Source: CBDHHC01 sp965263345 (lineage in GTDB: Bacteria; Pseudomonadota; Alphaproteobacteria; Rhizobiales; CBDHHC01). From it: a DNA stretch of 64,000 bases. A program made the position numbers and the translations under genes. This document shows, piece by piece, positions 1 through 7,910 of the stretch (position 1 is its first letter; the number at the start of each line of letters is the position of its first letter). The notes under the pieces were generated by a model that did not search any database, had not been told where the DNA came from, and was given only the letters and a program-made list of their open reading frames with translations. The stretch covers positions 165,703-229,702 of the forward strand of contig CBDHHC010000012.1 in the NCBI GenBank assembly GCA_965263345.1, in the 5' to 3' direction.

Positions 1-2
1 GT

Positions 3-86
3 GCCATAAATTTAGAGGGTTTGTCTATAGATAATTGTTATTCAGGCGAATTTGCTGCGCAAATCACCTCACACGGGTGTTGCTAA
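3..86 (+). pseudogene. Caspase-like peptidase fragment (5' part off the window)
   Basis: An open frame enters from the left edge and stops at a TAA at 84-86. Its 27 codons include the string SIDNCYSGEF, which matches the D-x-C-[HYF]-S-G catalytic-cysteine motif of caspase-like (Peptidase_C14) proteins. Family members continue for roughly another 80-120 residues after this motif, so the frame ends too early. A matching caspase-type C-terminus lies at 2556-2879 on the same strand. The likely reading is one gene broken by insertion or deletion, or two unrelated remnants. The assignment rests on one short motif. Confidence 0.45.
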
Positions 87-169
87 GTACTGGAGACTGC
101 AAAAGGGCGCTTTTGAATTTTAATTTAAATAATATATGAAAATATTCACTTAAGACAGTCACTTAGTAT

Positions 170-1699
170 TTAGTGTTGAGATGTATTGATTTGCGGCTTC
201 TTCCCAAATGCTGAAATTCTCTGGGCTGCTTTGCGGGTGGCATAATGATGCCTGCCAAAGCGTGCAACTATTTTTGGTAAAGCGCGATAATCTCCGAAAA
301 TGCCTAATGCAGTTGAAGCTGCTTCACTTACTTTTTTATCCTTGTCTTGTAGTGCTTCAAAAAGTGGTTCCAAAACACGTGAGTCCCGCAGGCCTATTAA
401 ATTTTTAGTCGCACGACGACGCACTGAGACATCTTCATGTTTTAATTTATTGAGCAAGCCTCGCAATTCAATTTTTTCACGAACCTGCTCAAGTATTTTT
501 TTGTCAATTCCCTCAAGGTTAATATTGTCAAGAGTTCCACCCATTAAACTGAGTGTTTTAATTGCAGCCAACCTGATTTTCTTGTTTTTGTCATAAGTAA
601 GCGCAAGCAGTGCCTTGCGACCGGGATCACCAGTACGCGCTAAGGCCCACGAAAGGTGTGAAATATACCCGTTTCTTTTCTCACTTTCTTTTTTTAATTG
701 TCGAATTAGAAACTCAATTCCAGGTTTTCCTAGATTTGCGAGCAAAAAAGTGGCACGTTCTTGCATCGATGGTCCATAGTCTTTGCCATGATCGCGGTGA
801 CGGGGTAAGTAAGGTGATTTCGGGCGTCTCCCGTTTTTCCCCTTTGAAGGAAGGATTACTCGTCCTCCATGCATCTTAGGACGAATTAAAAAAACTTCTT
901 TTACATCCTTGAGTGAAGCCTTTGAAAACTCCTTGATATTAAAAGGGGCAATAGTTCTGTTCCATGATGTATATAGATAACAATTCACTCGTATTTTTTC
1001 TAATTTAATTTTTTTTATATTTCCGCAAGCGCCCAGCTTTACAGCCAGGCGTCTGATCTCAGGATCATCATGTTCTATATAGGCTAATAGTGCATTTCTT
1101 GTTTTGGTTGATTTAGTTAAATATTTAATAGTCGCTCCGGCAACAAATGCATTCTTACTGTCTAACCCAATTACCATATGTTCAGGTCCGAAGTTTTGAT
1201 GTATAAAGCGTAACAGTGTGAAAATGACATCTGATTGCTTAGTTGCATCGGACGCTTTGGCCCACCCCGTCTTTTCTTTGTTTCCAGGAAAAATACTAAT
1301 ACTAAATGGAGGAGATGTTTTTCCTGATACAAATTTAAAAAATTTGAAACCATTGCTGTGCTCAATTTTTAATTCACCGAAAAATTTAGAATAGGCTTTT
1401 GATAATTTGACACCTCCACGGTATCCTTGTGAATAGGTTTGTGCCGAAGCTTTGATGGAAATTTTCAAATCTGCATTTAATTCATTTACAACTTCAATAC
1501 CCGCTTGCGCCAACACCTCTATGATTGCTTCATGAAGTGAGGTGGTTAATTTTGCAGGTTGTTTTTCTTCAGTGTATTCAATAGATAATTTTGCGGTTTT
1601 TGCATTATCAATTGTAATTTTGGGTTTTGCATGGAGTTTCGGAATTCCTTCATATATGAAGGATATAAGCAGAATTACTAGTATGACTTTCTGGAACAT
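170..1699 (-). CDS. Secreted HEAT-repeat protein, function unknown
   Basis: A 509-residue protein with a clear signal peptide: a Lys near the start, a hydrophobic stretch to about residue 20 and an Ala-x-Ala-like cleavage region near residue 24 (KLHAKPK). The middle is not recognised. From about residue 310 to the end there are repeated helical units of HEAT/PBS-lyase type, with phrases such as DVSVRRRATKNLIGLRD and KVSEAASTALGIFGDY, the usual pattern of paired helices with a conserved Asp/Arg. Such repeats normally make a protein-binding solenoid, so a periplasmic scaffold is the safest inference. It lies alone on the minus strand between two caspase-like fragments. No catalytic motif is visible. 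Confidence 0.8.
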   Translation of the reverse strand: MFQKVILVILLISFIYEGIPKLHAKPKITIDNAKTAKLSIEYTEEKQPAKLTTSLHEAIIEVLAQAGIEVVNELNADLKISIKASAQTYSQGYRGGVKLSKAYSKFFGELKIEHSNGFKFFKFVSGKTSPPFSISIFPGNKEKTGWAKASDATKQSDVIFTLLRFIHQNFGPEHMVIGLDSKNAFVAGATIKYLTKSTKTRNALLAYIEHDDPEIRRLAVKLGACGNIKKIKLEKIRVNCYLYTSWNRTIAPFNIKEFSKASLKDVKEVFLIRPKMHGGRVILPSKGKNGRRPKSPYLPRHRDHGKDYGPSMQERATFLLANLGKPGIEFLIRQLKKESEKRNGYISHLSWALARTGDPGRKALLALTYDKNKKIRLAAIKTLSLMGGTLDNINLEGIDKKILEQVREKIELRGLLNKLKHEDVSVRRRATKNLIGLRDSRVLEPLFEALQDKDKKVSEAASTALGIFGDYRALPKIVARFGRHHYATRKAAQRISAFGKKPQINTSQH

Positions 1700-1879
1700 A
1701 ACCCAAACTCACTTTTTGGAAGAAATGTATTGTTCTTCTAGTATATCATCACTGTGAAGGTAAAGAGGGAACCTGAGTAAAATTCGTATTGATATTTTAT
1801 AACACAAGCACCGATAGCCCGGCAGCTCAAAGCATACCAGGTTGAAAAGTCTTAAACGCTGTTTTTTAATTATCAGCTA

Positions 1880-2145
1880 TGGTCTCAACCATTTATGAAT
1901 GGTTGGTCGCGTGGGCTTTTCGCCGCTGAAAAATTGCATAGGCTCCCTGCTGGTTAAAGTGTTGTGAGGTCGTAAAACCTCGCGACAGGTATCCTATGCC
2001 TTCTAGTTGACCAGGGGTGAAAAACCCATGCTCGTGGCCTATCGCTTTTGCGGAACATAAAACTGCCTTGGAGGTCTAGCATGTCCTTACCTAGTATGAA
2101 CTCGCAAAAACTTAAGAGGCTTGGAGGTCTTTCAATCGATTAATG
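1880..2145. ncRNA. Unidentified structured non-coding region (candidate RNA)
   Basis: No credible protein frame exists here, but several strong hairpins follow one another. CAACCATT/AATGGTTG closes a TATG loop (1886-1905). GCATAGG (1936-1942) pairs with CCTATGC (1993-1999) and encloses an 11-bp stem TGTTGTGAGGT/ACCTCGCGACA with two wobble pairs. GGGT/ACCC closes a GAAAA loop near 2015-2027. The 11-mer CTTGGAGGTCT occurs twice (2067-2077 and 2120-2130). I compared it by eye with tmRNA, RNase P, SRP, 6S and cobalamin riboswitch consensus and found no match. Strand is undetermined. It could be an RNA gene, a leader, or the end of a decayed mobile element. Confidence 0.4.
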
Positions 2146-2284
2146 CATAAAACCTCTGCCTCAAACAGACGCTTACCATTATATGGGAGGTATTTGGAGT
2201 GAGGATAACTTTTTTTTGCTTTTTATCTTAATAGATTCAATGGGTTGTAATTTTTTATGGTTAGTTTTTTGTTAAATCCTTTAT

Positions 2285-2332
2285 CTCTCACGCCAATTTT
2301 TGCTTTAGCAAAAATTGTTTTGCAAACGAGAG
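2285..2332. repeat. Cruciform-like inverted repeat
   Basis: A perfect 9-bp stem AATTTTTGC/GCAAAAATT with a TTTA loop sits inside an outer CTCTC/GAGAG pair. It lies in the gene-free stretch before the caspase-like fragment. No T-run follows the outer stem, so it is not an obvious intrinsic terminator. Confidence 0.4.
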
Positions 2333-2555
2333 CATAAAAGGGTGTTATAATTTTTACTGACTTTAAATTCTTGGGACTTCGGCAGCTTTTTGCAATAACA
2401 GCATTATCTTTTATAATTATAACAATTTACCATTATATACTCATTTTCATTCTTAACTTTGTGTTGTCTTAATTGATGTGAATAGCCTGATGTTTTTTAG
2501 ATCTTGTTTTGGACTTTTTAGTTGAATATTTATTGTTCTTTTTCTTAGTCATTTC

Positions 2556-2879
2556 ATGATAGTACATCATAGCCATGCAGACCCTTCGCGCCTATCTGGA
2601 AACTTTGTGACGCCTATTTTTGGGGTTGATCCTCCTTTGCTGCCAGGTAATTTGCGTGATCACCTACTTAAAAAGTATAGCCAATATGGAACGTTGACCT
2701 TTTATCTTACGCAAGGTCTTAAAGGACAAGCGGACCTTAATGGAGATAAAAAAATTACGGCACAAGAACTTCAAGGTTTTATTGATCGTCAAATTAATGA
2801 GGCACTTAATGATAAAAGCCCGAAACAGAAGCCCGGCCTTTATGGGGATGCGGAGCTTGTGGTTCGGGAGTTGGAGTGA
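2556..2879 (+). pseudogene. Caspase-family protein, C-terminal fragment
   Basis: The 107-residue frame contains the phrase TFYLTQGLKGQADLNGDKK followed by ITAQELQGFI. That is the typical end of bacterial caspase-like peptidases, where a small-subunit strand is followed by an EF-hand-like acidic segment (ADxNGDxxIT). The catalytic His and Cys regions of the family are absent, so this cannot be a complete peptidase. No good ribosome-binding site precedes the ATG. Together with the Cys-motif fragment at the left edge it probably represents a disrupted gene. Expression as a stand-alone calcium-binding-like peptide is possible but unlikely. Confidence 0.55.
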
Positions 2880-2914
2880 TGTGAAAGAAAAGGCCTTGAC
2901 CTTTTCTGTCTGAA

Positions 2915-3259
2915 TTATCGCTCAAAATATGCACGAATAACCTTACCATCCAGACTCAACTCGACAGAAAATGATGGTTTGAATGGTTTTCGTGGTGAGC
3001 TTAGTACAATTGCATCTTTTGGTGCTTTATATGTTTTATCTTCATAAAGCACATCATATTGATTAGGCTCTTTAATTAAAGTTATGCGATATGCAGTAAG
3101 ATCCAAGTTTCTCTTAGCCAGTTCTGCATTGGCGGTTTGCACTATCAAGAATTCTTTTCCTGTGAGAACAGCAATATGGCCTATTTTTTCATTATGGGCT
3201 TTTGCAAGCGTTGAATAAAAAAACAGAATGAATAGTGCAAGAAACTTGAATTTGTGCAT
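2915..3259 (-). CDS. Small secreted protein of unknown function
   Basis: A 114-residue product with a signal peptide: MHKFK followed by a long hydrophobic core and an Ala-x-Ala site near residue 21 (LAKAHNE). The mature part of about 93 residues is beta-rich in appearance, with alternating hydrophobic and charged residues and no cysteines. No family is recognised. It lies 48 bp downstream of the P-loop gene on the same strand, so co-transcription is possible. A periplasmic location is inferred only from the signal peptide. Confidence 0.65.
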   Translation of the reverse strand: MHKFKFLALFILFFYSTLAKAHNEKIGHIAVLTGKEFLIVQTANAELAKRNLDLTAYRITLIKEPNQYDVLYEDKTYKAPKDAIVLSSPRKPFKPSFSVELSLDGKVIRAYFER

Positions 3260-3307
3260 TAATTTATGCCCCTTATTTGTCCATTATTAGGGTTAAAGGA
3301 TAAAAAA

Positions 3308-3838
3308 TTACCGCTTATTGTCAGGAGTCGTTCCTCCTTCCTTATTCACAAACACAACATCTCTTCCTGTGCATTCTGTTTCTGTGAAGGGCTCCCACAT
3401 TTCGGAGGCTAAGTTGAATACGTCTTGAGAGACTTCCATTGAGAATGTCTCACCTTTTTGCTCATTCCTTTGTTGGACACGGTGCCATCTTTCTTCTTTT
3501 GGCACTTCTAAGACATGAATTGTATAGTGATATCCGGCAGTTTCTATTTGAGAATAAAATTGCAGTCTTTCTTCATATTTTATCAGACCCAGTTCGACGA
3601 CTACCTCATGCCCTGTTTCTAAAAGGCCGCAAGCGATATTCCAGATCTGTTTTTTGCAACGGGCTTTTCGTTCCTGATACCAGGGCCAGATATCTCCCTC
3701 TGGCCGATCCTCTTTGAACAATGTTGCCATCCAATCGTCCAAGACGAGTGGTGGCGTTTTTAGTTCAGTGCCTAGATTATTTGCGTAGGTTGTTTTTCCA
3801 GCACCAACAGGACCTTCGATTATGTGAAGTAGAGGCAA
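3308..3838 (-). CDS. P-loop AAA-type ATPase, kinase-like
   Basis: A 176-residue soluble protein beginning with a short strand and a Walker A loop, EGPVGAGKTT, at about residues 8-17. The first strand, the P-loop and a later ELGLIKYEER segment resemble small zeta-toxin/chloramphenicol-phosphotransferase-like predicted kinases that phosphorylate a small substrate. A lid-like region rich in Arg/Glu (KEERWHRVQQRNEQKGE) lies near residues 120-140. The length is normal for this group. The substrate cannot be told from the sequence. Neighbours on the same strand are small unknown proteins and give no pathway. Confidence 0.75.
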   Translation of the reverse strand: MPLLHIIEGPVGAGKTTYANNLGTELKTPPLVLDDWMATLFKEDRPEGDIWPWYQERKARCKKQIWNIACGLLETGHEVVVELGLIKYEERLQFYSQIETAGYHYTIHVLEVPKEERWHRVQQRNEQKGETFSMEVSQDVFNLASEMWEPFTETECTGRDVVFVNKEGGTTPDNKR

Positions 3839-3944
3839 GATCGTCCCTTTCTGTTTAGGGTATATGCTTAATATGTATCAATAAGCAAGGTTGCTTTATC
3901 AAAACTATTTCAGAGCTACTGCAAGCGTAACCCAACCACTTTCT

Positions 3945-4373
3945 TTAGAGATATCTCTCCTTATGTTGGTCCCAAATCTCTCGTATTTTTGGAGTTATAT
4001 GAAACATTTGCTCTGTATCATCAGGATTATCTGAACTTTCATAACATGACCAGTAAGCGAGTATTGATGCGTATAATTCAATGTTGTTGTTGATTTCTTT
4101 TTTTGTGGCTTCCCATTCTTGGTCACTGTTTTTGCCTTCTCGTAAACTTTCATCGATACAAGCAATTAAAAATTCCATTAGGTAAAACCGGTCATCATCA
4201 TCAAGGTCTATATTTATCAGATCAATGAGTTGTGAAATATATTTTGTGTCAGCAAGTTCAACATCAGGATCTTGAGACCAACCATCTTTTGGTGCTCCAA
4301 CTAAATCATTTATTTTATCTATTGATTTCCTAAGGGGGTGTCTTAGGTTTAATTTGGTATATTCTTCAATCAT
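3945..4373 (-). CDS. Small acidic protein of unknown function, immunity-like
   Basis: A 142-residue soluble, strongly acidic and helical protein without signal peptide or membrane segment. It contains the Asp-rich segment NIDLDDDDRFYLMEFL and ends with IWDQHKERYL. The size, acidity and lack of catalytic motifs are typical of immunity proteins of polymorphic toxins, but no toxin gene is adjacent and I do not recognise a named family. It starts 12 bp after the end of the ICMT-like gene, so it probably shares that transcript. Confidence 0.6.
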   Translation of the reverse strand: MIEEYTKLNLRHPLRKSIDKINDLVGAPKDGWSQDPDVELADTKYISQLIDLINIDLDDDDRFYLMEFLIACIDESLREGKNSDQEWEATKKEINNNIELYASILAYWSCYESSDNPDDTEQMFHITPKIREIWDQHKERYL

Positions 4374-4385
4374 TGATCATGAACC

Positions 4386-4880
4386 TTATAGCCACCCAAT
4401 CCATCTCGGCACGCGATCTTTAAATTCCTCCCACTCTTTGCCAAACCTTGCAGCAAGATGTTTTTCTTCACGGCGAATAGCCAGGGTCTCATCTAATATG
4501 ACATGCAATCCTGCGGCGAGTAAAAACCAGGGTCGGTTGAAGCATAGGGCTATGCCGATCAAAAGTATGGTGTTGCCGAGATAGATTGGATTGCGTGTGA
4601 ATCGGAAGGGGCCTGTTGTGACCAGATTTGTTGCTTTCGTGTTTGGAATGATATTGGTTTTGGCGTAGTGCATCGTGGCCATTCCCCATACGTCCAGGAT
4701 TACACCCATTCCCATCAATAGAATGCCCGGTATTTGAAGCCATTCAATGATAGGTTTTGTGTATGACCTGACAGGGAAAAGAGCCCCTAAACACAATGCT
4801 AGAACAATCACAAAGGCTAAGACGATCGGCGGCCAAGGAATGATGTTTGGCCGCTCTGAGATGTCGAATTTCTCGTTCAT
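4386..4880 (-). CDS. Isoprenylcysteine carboxyl methyltransferase (ICMT)-family protein
   Basis: A 164-residue integral membrane protein with about four to five hydrophobic segments. The C-terminal half has the ICMT/PEMT signature: the phrase RFTRNPIYLGN at about residues 92-102 and a later REEKHLAARFGKEWEEF segment. These form the SAM-binding site in this family. Members methylate small lipophilic or prenylated substrates; the bacterial substrate is usually unknown. The gene begins 3 bp after the S9 peptidase stop, so the two are almost certainly co-transcribed. Confidence 0.85.
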   Translation of the reverse strand: MNEKFDISERPNIIPWPPIVLAFVIVLALCLGALFPVRSYTKPIIEWLQIPGILLMGMGVILDVWGMATMHYAKTNIIPNTKATNLVTTGPFRFTRNPIYLGNTILLIGIALCFNRPWFLLAAGLHVILDETLAIRREEKHLAARFGKEWEEFKDRVPRWIGWL

Positions 4881-4883
4881 TAT

Positions 4884-6833
4884 TTATGCCTGAAGCTTAT
4901 CAGAAACACCGGGGACATGTTCAATGCCTTCTGGGATCTGGATGGATGAGCCTTCAAAGTCATCACTGATGGGCTCGAACGCTCCACCAAGATGTGCGCT
5001 GAGGAAAGCTTCCGCAATCGCATAGAATGACATACGGTTTTCTGGGCGGGCAAAGCCATGGCCTTCATCGGGATAGAGGGCATATGTTACAGGGATATTT
5101 TTTTCCTGCATGGCCTGAACGATCTGATCAGACTCAGATTGTTTTACTCGCGGGTCATTAGCGCCCTGGCCGATAAGAAGCGGGCGTTTGATGTCATCGA
5201 CCCTATTGAGTGGAGATCTATCTTGAAGCAGTTGACGCCCCTCTTCGGTTCTTGGATCGCCGACCCGTTTGGCCAGGTTTTCAAAAAAGGCTTTCCAATA
5301 AGGCGGGATGGTATCCAGCAAGGTTTGTAGATTTGATGGACCAACGATATCAACACCGCAGACGAATGTTTCAGGTGTGAATGTCAATCCTACAAGAGTT
5401 GCATAACCTCCATAAGAGCCGCCCATGATGGCGACTTTATCTTTGGTTGTTATGCCTTTATCAATTGCCCATTCGACGGCGTCTAACAGATCATCATGCA
5501 TCTTGCCAGCCCATTCCAGATCGGCGGCATTTATAAAGCCTTTGCCAAAGCCAGTGGAACCACGATAGTTGACGGACAAGACGGCATATCCTCTGTCTGC
5601 CAACCATTGATGTTGTCCATTATAGCCATAACCATCTCTTGCCCAAGGCCCACCATGAACGAGAAGTACTAGTGGTGCAGGCTGTGTTACTTCCAGAGTT
5701 TCGCCTTGGCTTGATGAGGTTGTTGGCAAGGTCAAATAAGAGACCATCTTCAATCCATCTCTTGATGGGATGACATGGCTTTGCATTGGTCTTAGATCGA
5801 CATCATCTAATTCTGATTTGGTTGAGAAGAGACGTTCTAGGCCCTTTTCAGCTCGGTTATATTGATAGTACACCCCAGGGTTTTTGGATGATGAATTGTT
5901 GATGATCCAAATATCATCTGCTTTGGTTCTGCTGGTGATTGAGAATTCACCTTCCAAGCTTTGTTGTAAAAACTCTATATCATCTGCAACTATATCATCT
6001 AACGGGAACCATTCGCGTTTTTGATAATTCGCGCTATAGGCTTCAACTTGATATTTTGTTGGATGTATGATGACCGAGTTGATATCTGCTTTGGGATGAG
6101 ACGCAATACGTTCTTTGCTGCCTGTTTTCCAGCTTAATCTTGACAGGCCTGCTTTGTCATGGCCTTCACTGTCAAGCATGTAGCATTGTAGGTCATGACG
6201 CTCAAAGCCGAGCAAGTGTGTGGTGAGAACATCGTCATAGCCGATTTTCATAAATTCTTCAAAATTTCCATTTTCATAGCGATAGAGCAAATTTCCTCCA
6301 TCGCCTTCGATACTTTCCTGAGCAAATCTTAGGGTGAAGTCCCGGTCATATCTTAGGTCTGAGAAGTTTTTATCATTGAGGAAATCAAGCTCACGCTCGC
6401 CAGTTATGAGATTTAATTTATAGATATCGTGCCAGCTCGCATCTCTGTCATTAATCCCTACCAAGGCAATATCTGGATTATCCCAACTTAAAGCTTCTAT
6501 CTGGACAGTAATTTTTTCATAAGGGGTTAAATCTTTTGCTTCGTGAGATGAGATGTTTACCGAATAGAGGTGCCAGTCTTCATCACCTGCTTCATCTTGA
6601 AGATATAAAACATGCGTTGCATTTGGTGCCCACATGAAAAATCTTATACCACGTTTCTGATCATTGGTAATAGGTTGTGCCGACCCTAGATCATCAATTG
6701 GTGCTAACCAGATATTTAAGACCCCATCACGTGGTGCAAGCCAGGATAGCCATTTGCCATCCGGACTTATGTTCGTATTTGTTCGCTCTGGGTTACCAAA
6801 GATTTTTTTGCGTGGAATAAGCATATTGCTCAT
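4884..6833 (-). CDS. S9-family prolyl oligopeptidase-type serine peptidase
   Basis: A 649-residue protein with an N-terminal beta-propeller region (about 20-340) and a C-terminal alpha/beta-hydrolase domain. The nucleophile lies in GGSYGGYA (Ser473), with candidate Asp560 in GQGANDPRVK and His592 in DEGHGF, which completes the triad. The oxyanion strand reads LLVHGGPWARDGYGY. It cleaves short peptides, often after proline or as an acyl-aminoacyl peptidase; exact specificity is not visible. There is no clear signal peptide, so a cytoplasmic location is likely. It heads a minus-strand run ending with the ICMT-like gene and the acidic protein. Confidence 0.9.
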   Translation of the reverse strand: MSNMLIPRKKIFGNPERTNTNISPDGKWLSWLAPRDGVLNIWLAPIDDLGSAQPITNDQKRGIRFFMWAPNATHVLYLQDEAGDEDWHLYSVNISSHEAKDLTPYEKITVQIEALSWDNPDIALVGINDRDASWHDIYKLNLITGERELDFLNDKNFSDLRYDRDFTLRFAQESIEGDGGNLLYRYENGNFEEFMKIGYDDVLTTHLLGFERHDLQCYMLDSEGHDKAGLSRLSWKTGSKERIASHPKADINSVIIHPTKYQVEAYSANYQKREWFPLDDIVADDIEFLQQSLEGEFSITSRTKADDIWIINNSSSKNPGVYYQYNRAEKGLERLFSTKSELDDVDLRPMQSHVIPSRDGLKMVSYLTLPTTSSSQGETLEVTQPAPLVLLVHGGPWARDGYGYNGQHQWLADRGYAVLSVNYRGSTGFGKGFINAADLEWAGKMHDDLLDAVEWAIDKGITTKDKVAIMGGSYGGYATLVGLTFTPETFVCGVDIVGPSNLQTLLDTIPPYWKAFFENLAKRVGDPRTEEGRQLLQDRSPLNRVDDIKRPLLIGQGANDPRVKQSESDQIVQAMQEKNIPVTYALYPDEGHGFARPENRMSFYAIAEAFLSAHLGGAFEPISDDFEGSSIQIPEGIEHVPGVSDKLQA

Positions 6834-7042
6834 ATTATTTTTCCTATAAACTTCAATTAACTATATATTTTTACTATGATCAAAGGTTTAGCATTATGCT
6901 AAAATGACTGTCAGGGTTTTGTGACTTGTACAGGCTCTCTATATATGCTTTAAAGCATAACTTAAAATGTAAATAATAATAACTATTCTAAAATTATTAC
7001 CAGAATTTGTTATATACCAATCGGTCTTTTGTTGGAGTAGAG

Positions 7043-7780
7043 ATGGTTCAAACAGTCATTTGCTTAAAATGGGAAAATAAGTATAGCTCTGATTATGTGA
7101 ATAAGCTCTATTCCATGGTGAATAGAAATACCTCTCGTCCCTTACGCTTTGTCTGTTTTACTGATGATCCGACTGGTATCATTCCTGATGTTGAAATCAT
7201 GGACATGCCTCCTTTTACATTACCAGAATATATGAGATTTCATCCTTTTAGACGTATGTTTATATGGGATAAAACTCTCGCAGATTTTTCTGGCAATATT
7301 CTCCATCTTGACCTGGATACGGTTGTGACAAACTCTATTGATGAGTTTTTTGACTTTAAGCCTGAAGCTACATTTTGTGTGCCTGAGAACTGGACACAAA
7401 AAGGACAAGGCATTGGTAATATGTCTGTTTTTAGATTTAAGGTTGGTGCTCACCCTTATTTATGGGAAAAGTTCTCGTCTGATCCTGATGCTGCGAAAAG
7501 AGAGTTTAGAAACAGCCAAACTTTCGTTTGTAGAAATATCAAAGAGATTGTTTATTTTCCTCAAGAATGGTGCTTAAGCTTTAAACATTCACTGCTGCCA
7601 ACCTGGCCTTTAAATTTGTTTCTCACGGCGCGCCTTCCTGAAGATACAAAAGTTGTTGCTTTTCATGGTACTCCTGAAGTGCACCACTGTATTGCAGGGG
7701 AATGGCCAACGAAAGCAGCCTGGAAAAAAATCTATAAGTTCGTCAAACCTACTCCTTGGGTCGCAGAACATTGGCGCTAG
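7043..7780 (+). CDS. GT-A-type glycosyltransferase
   Basis: A 245-residue soluble protein starting MVQTVICLKW, a typical first strand of a GT-A nucleotide-binding fold. The motif HLDLDTVV (Asp90-x-Asp92) is the metal and sugar-nucleotide DxD site. A preceding MRFHPFRRMFIW segment and a C-terminal HGTPEVHHC stretch with histidines resemble family 8-like transferases. The ATG at 7043 was chosen because GGAG stands six bases before it; the frame extends 12 codons further up without a better signal. The acceptor is unknown and no glycan cluster surrounds it. Confidence 0.75.
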   Translation: MVQTVICLKWENKYSSDYVNKLYSMVNRNTSRPLRFVCFTDDPTGIIPDVEIMDMPPFTLPEYMRFHPFRRMFIWDKTLADFSGNILHLDLDTVVTNSIDEFFDFKPEATFCVPENWTQKGQGIGNMSVFRFKVGAHPYLWEKFSSDPDAAKREFRNSQTFVCRNIKEIVYFPQEWCLSFKHSLLPTWPLNLFLTARLPEDTKVVAFHGTPEVHHCIAGEWPTKAAWKKIYKFVKPTPWVAEHWR

Positions 7781-7910
7781 AAGCGTTTTATACAATTTTA
7801 TCAATAATTATTGAATAAGCTCTGGTTCGATACTTGAGCTTTTTTTTATTATTGTGTAAAAGCACAATTCAGTTTTCTTTTTTCTTTCAATTTATAAAAG
7901 ACGGTTTTTT

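Noticed and set aside
300..879. Overlapping plus-strand frames of 60-100 codons opposite the HEAT gene
   Set aside because: They lie inside the minus-strand gene, have no ribosome-binding sites and no protein-like composition; they are shadows of it.
1801..2220. tmRNA, RNase P RNA, SRP RNA or cobalamin riboswitch in the structured stretch
   Set aside because: None of the conserved sequence cores of these RNAs could be found on either strand.
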